Shown piece by piece: positions 5,930 to 7,235 of a stretch of DNA of 7,235 nt. Origin of the DNA: UBA2773 sp964458715 (lineage in GTDB: Bacteria > Patescibacteriota > Minisyncoccia > Moranbacterales > DUUL01); contig CAYWJP010000033.1 in NCBI GenBank assembly GCA_964458715.1, positions 1 through 7,235 of the forward strand, in the 5' to 3' direction. The notes below the pieces were generated by a model. The model saw only the letters and a list, made by a program, of their open reading frames with translations. It had not been told where the DNA came from and ran no database searches. Numbering within the stretch: position 1 is the stretch's first letter; every line of letters starts with the position of its first letter. A program made the translations under genes and the position numbers.

Positions 5930-6011
5930 TGCCTCGAGAGGGATTTGAACCCTCATGCGTTAGACGCCACGGCCCTCAACCGTGTGTGTATACCAGTTCC
6001 ACCATCGAGGC
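5930..6011 (-). tRNA. tRNA-Leu (anticodon GAG)
   Basis: Reads CUC and CUU codons. On the minus strand all 82 bases fold as a class II tRNA: acceptor GCCTCGA/TCGAGGC, a D-arm with AACTGG, anticodon stem CACGG/CCGTG with loop TTGAGGG, a long variable arm with its own GCGT-CTA-ACGC hairpin, T-arm GAGGG-TTCAAAT-CCCTC, and discriminator A at 5930. The anticodon GAG is at 5975-5977. CCA is not encoded (the next bases are CAACAC), so a CCA-adding enzyme is needed. It is followed by a terminator hairpin and preceded by a repeat region; no convincing promoter was found directly upstream. Confidence 0.97.
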
Positions 6012-6040
6012 CTCTGGTTTTTAGTTTTTTGGAATACTTC

Positions 6041-6122
6041 TTTGTCAGTTTTTCCGTCACTCGTTCGATGTACTATTAAAATACACCTCACTCGTTACTC
6101 AAAACTTCCTCGAATTATTCTC
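6041..6122. repeat. Diverged tandem repeat, copy A
   Basis: The first of three related copies of about 80 bases, all beginning TTTGTCA. Shared landmarks in order are the TTTGTCAG start, CCGT, a central hairpin, CTCGTTACTC and CCTCGAA. Its hairpin is GATGTA (6067-6072) with TACACC (6082-6087), which has a G-U pair if read as minus-strand RNA. It ends 30 bases upstream of tRNA-Leu. There is no credible coding potential: reading frames across this region on either strand are short, change composition between copies and have no recognisable domain. Confidence 0.7.
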
Positions 6123-6167
6123 AAAAAACTAATTTTTATAGTGCATGGAAAAGATTATCGGTAATTT

Positions 6168-6277
6168 TTTGTCAGATTTTCCGTTGCTTCTTGATGTACT
6201 ATTAAGTTCATTTCGCTCGTTGCTCGGATTCTCCCTCGCCTCGCTGAAGCTATGGCGAAGCGGGTCGAACTGCACTC
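6168..6277. repeat. Diverged tandem repeat, copy B, interrupted by a palindrome
   Basis: Matches copy A closely through TTTGTCAG, TTTTCCGT and GATGTACTATTAA, and copy C through CGTTGCTC and TCGAACT.CACT. Hairpin arms are 6193-6199 and 6206-6212, with one internal mismatch. Between CCCTCG and AACTGCACT it carries a 29-base GC-rich insertion that copies A and C lack. Confidence 0.7.
6236..6264. repeat. GC-rich palindrome inserted into repeat copy B
   Basis: CGCCTCGC (6237-6244) pairs with GCGAAGCG (6255-6262), with one wobble, around a 10-base loop. TCG occurs on both sides (6236-6238 and 6265-6267), consistent with a 3-base target duplication or with slippage. The core is shared with the element at 5773-5830. 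Confidence 0.7.
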
Positions 6278-6326
6278 AATCGATAAAATTCTATCATGCA
6301 TTCATGCTTTTATTGAAAGAGGATTT

Positions 6327-6407
6327 TTTGTCAAATTCTGCGTTGCTCATCAACGTGCCATTACAGCACGTTTCTTTCGCTACTCGAATTTTCCTCGAAC
6401 TACACTT
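6327..6407. repeat. Diverged tandem repeat, copy C
   Basis: The third copy. It keeps TTTGTCA, CGTTGCTC, CTACTCGAATTTTCCTCGAA and TACACTT. Its hairpin AACGTGC (6352-6358) with GCACGTT (6366-6372) is a perfect 7-bp stem although both arms differ from copies A and B. The remaining stretch to 6472 is T-rich with no recognised feature. Confidence 0.7.
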
Positions 6408-6472
6408 GAAAAGTAAACTTTTCTTTTTGCGTGAGAGAATTTTTTCTTTAAAAGTCTTTCCTATTTTACAAG

Positions 6473-6501
6473 CCTGCCCATTTGCGCTTCGCAACGGCAG
6501 G
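6473..6501. repeat. Nested palindrome CCTGCC ... GGCAGG
   Basis: Outer arms CCTGCC (6473-6478) and GGCAGG (6496-6501) enclose an inner hairpin TTGCG-CTT-CGCAA (6482-6494). It is GC-rich within AT-rich DNA and unlike a terminator, having no T-run. GGCAGG also occurs in the element at 5773-5830. Confidence 0.7.
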
Positions 6502-6558
6502 TTAGCCTTCTAATTTTATGAACTTTCAAAACTTTTCAACTCTTGTCATTATATCAGA

Positions 6559-6582
6559 AAACCGCTGAAGAGTCAGCGGTTT
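6559..6582 (-). terminator. Rho-independent terminator of rplS
   Basis: A 10-bp perfect stem, AAACCGCTGA (6559-6568) with TCAGCGGTTT (6573-6582), and a 4-base loop. It lies 20 bases after the rplS stop on the minus strand. The T-run is only four bases, so termination may be moderate. Confidence 0.75.
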
Positions 6583-6601
6583 AATTTGTATCATGAATAG
6601 T

Positions 6602-7108
6602 TTATTTCTTTTCTTCCTGAGGAGTTTCGGATTTAGATTTTTCTGATTTTTTTTCGGTAGTTTTTTCTTTTTGGGTGGCGATAGATTTTTCTTTGATATC
6701 GGCCTTTTCAGCTTTTAATTTTTCACCTTTTTCTTTTATAGCAGTTTTTTCTTTATCGGAAAAATCTTTAATTTTCATTTTAGCTGATCTGCCAGCTCGA
6801 TTTCTCATATAATAAAGTTTGGCTCGTCGGACTTTACTGTGTCGTAGAACTTCTATTTTTTCAATTAAAGGCAAGAAAATTGGTAAAACCATTTCTACTC
6901 CGATTCCTTGAGAATCTCTTCGAACGGTAATAGTTGGAGAAGAACTTTGTCGTCCCTTGATAGCGATTACTAATCCTTTGAAAATCTGGACTCTTTCTTT
7001 ATCTCCTTCTTTAATTTTTTTGTGAACCCGAACAACATCACCTGTTTTAATTTCAGGAATATCAGTTCTGGCTTGAGATTTGTTAAAATCAATAACTTTC
7101 TGATTCAT
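6602..7108 (-). CDS. rplS: Ribosomal protein L19
   Basis: Large-subunit protein at the interface between the 30S and 50S subunits. Residues 1-113 are the conserved L19 fold: IPEIKTGDVVRVHKKIKEGD at 17-36, then RVQIFKGLVIAIKG, SPTITVRRDSQGIGVE and LPLIEKIEVLRHSKVRRAKLYYMRN, with RAGRSAKMK closing the fold. Bacterial L19 is usually about 115 residues. Here it is 168, with a 55-residue tail composed mainly of Lys, Glu, Ser and Thr, likely disordered, as seen in several Patescibacteria ribosomal proteins. The start ATG (7106-7108) has no Shine-Dalgarno. The gene has its own promoter, a leader with competing hairpins, and a terminator, so it is a single-gene unit. The usual partner trmD is not adjacent downstream; whatever lies upstream is outside the window. 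Confidence 0.96.
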   Translation of the reverse strand: MNQKVIDFNKSQARTDIPEIKTGDVVRVHKKIKEGDKERVQIFKGLVIAIKGRQSSSPTITVRRDSQGIGVEMVLPIFLPLIEKIEVLRHSKVRRAKLYYMRNRAGRSAKMKIKDFSDKEKTAIKEKGEKLKAEKADIKEKSIATQKEKTTEKKSEKSKSETPQEEKK

Positions 7109-7140
7109 ATAATCAAGGTTAAAATCTTTAAAGTAGGGGA

Positions 7141-7176
7141 ACTGTTTTCGGTCACTCTTTTGTTACAAAACAGTGA
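7141..7176 (-). promoter_or_regulatory. rplS leader with two mutually exclusive hairpins
   Basis: Structure 1 pairs ACTGTTTT (7141-7148) with AAAACAGT (7167-7174), a perfect 8-bp stem. Structure 2 pairs TCACT and TTTTG (7152-7156, 7158-7162) with CAAAA and AGTGA (7166-7170, 7172-7176): two 5-bp stems around one mismatch with a 3-base loop. Both use the segment 7167-7174, so only one can form. The segment lies inside the expected leader of about 85 bases. Autogenous control by L19 is plausible but unproven. Confidence 0.5.
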
Positions 7177-7198
7177 TTGAGGGCAATCCCATTTACAA

Positions 7199-7227
7199 AT
7201 AATAGACTTTCTAGAGGGTTTAGTCAA
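7199..7227 (-). promoter_or_regulatory. Sigma70-type promoter of rplS
   Basis: On the minus strand, -35 TTGACT (7222-7227), a 17-base spacer and -10 TATTAT (7199-7204). Transcription should begin near 7192. The -35 region shares 13 identical bases with the tRNA-Asn unit promoter. Confidence 0.75.
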
Positions 7228-7235
7228 GAGCGTGT

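Noticed and set aside
5982..6513. Open reading frames on the plus strand (5982-6164 and 6145-6513) and on the minus strand (6294-6494) as genes
   Set aside because: They overlap tRNA-Leu or cross the three repeat copies and the palindromes, show no domain, and code differently in each copy. They look like chance frames in repeats.
1..7235. CRISPR array
   Set aside because: Repeats here are either tandem heptamers, dispersed palindromes or three diverged copies; no regular repeat-spacer pattern and no cas gene.

Overview
The window looks like AT-rich chromosomal DNA from a small-genome bacterium, most likely of the Candidate Phyla Radiation (Patescibacteria, Parcubacteria-like). This is inferred from several traits seen together: no good Shine-Dalgarno sequence before most starts, no encoded CCA on tRNA-Leu, a small GIY-YIG gene, a lysine/glutamate-rich tail on ribosomal protein L19, and many short GC-rich palindromes scattered between and inside genes. 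No marker here fixes the lineage. The genetic code is standard bacterial: TGA ends argS and tyrS.

Layout. Positions 1-480 are a minus-strand unit. A sigma70-type promoter is followed by a broken copy of the 5' end of tRNA-Asn, a GIY-YIG gene interrupted by a stop codon, and the intact tRNA-Asn(GTT), which is cut at the window edge. From a strong promoter at 565-593 the plus strand carries argS, a Nudix hydrolase, tyrS, a stand-alone response-regulator receiver protein whose start overlaps the tyrS stop, and a multi-pass membrane protein that runs into a 100-N assembly gap. Positions 5709-5930 hold palindromic repeats and a terminator hairpin. A minus-strand tRNA-Leu(GAG) follows. Positions 6012-6500 contain no credible gene; they hold three diverged copies of a roughly 80-base repeat with a central hairpin, plus two GC-rich palindromes. 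The window ends with minus-strand rplS (L19), which has its own promoter, a leader with competing hairpins, and a terminator.

Functionally this is a translation neighbourhood: two aminoacyl-tRNA synthetases, two tRNAs and one ribosomal protein. The Nudix enzyme, receiver protein and membrane protein share the plus-strand run without a clear common pathway. The most notable signal is the palindrome family. One copy lies in frame inside argS and appears to add about a dozen residues. One interrupts the tRNA-Asn remnant. One interrupts the middle copy of the 6041-6407 repeat, where the uninterrupted sister copies let the insertion be read directly. Together they suggest small mobile palindromes that can enter genes, comparable in behaviour to the Rickettsia palindromic elements.
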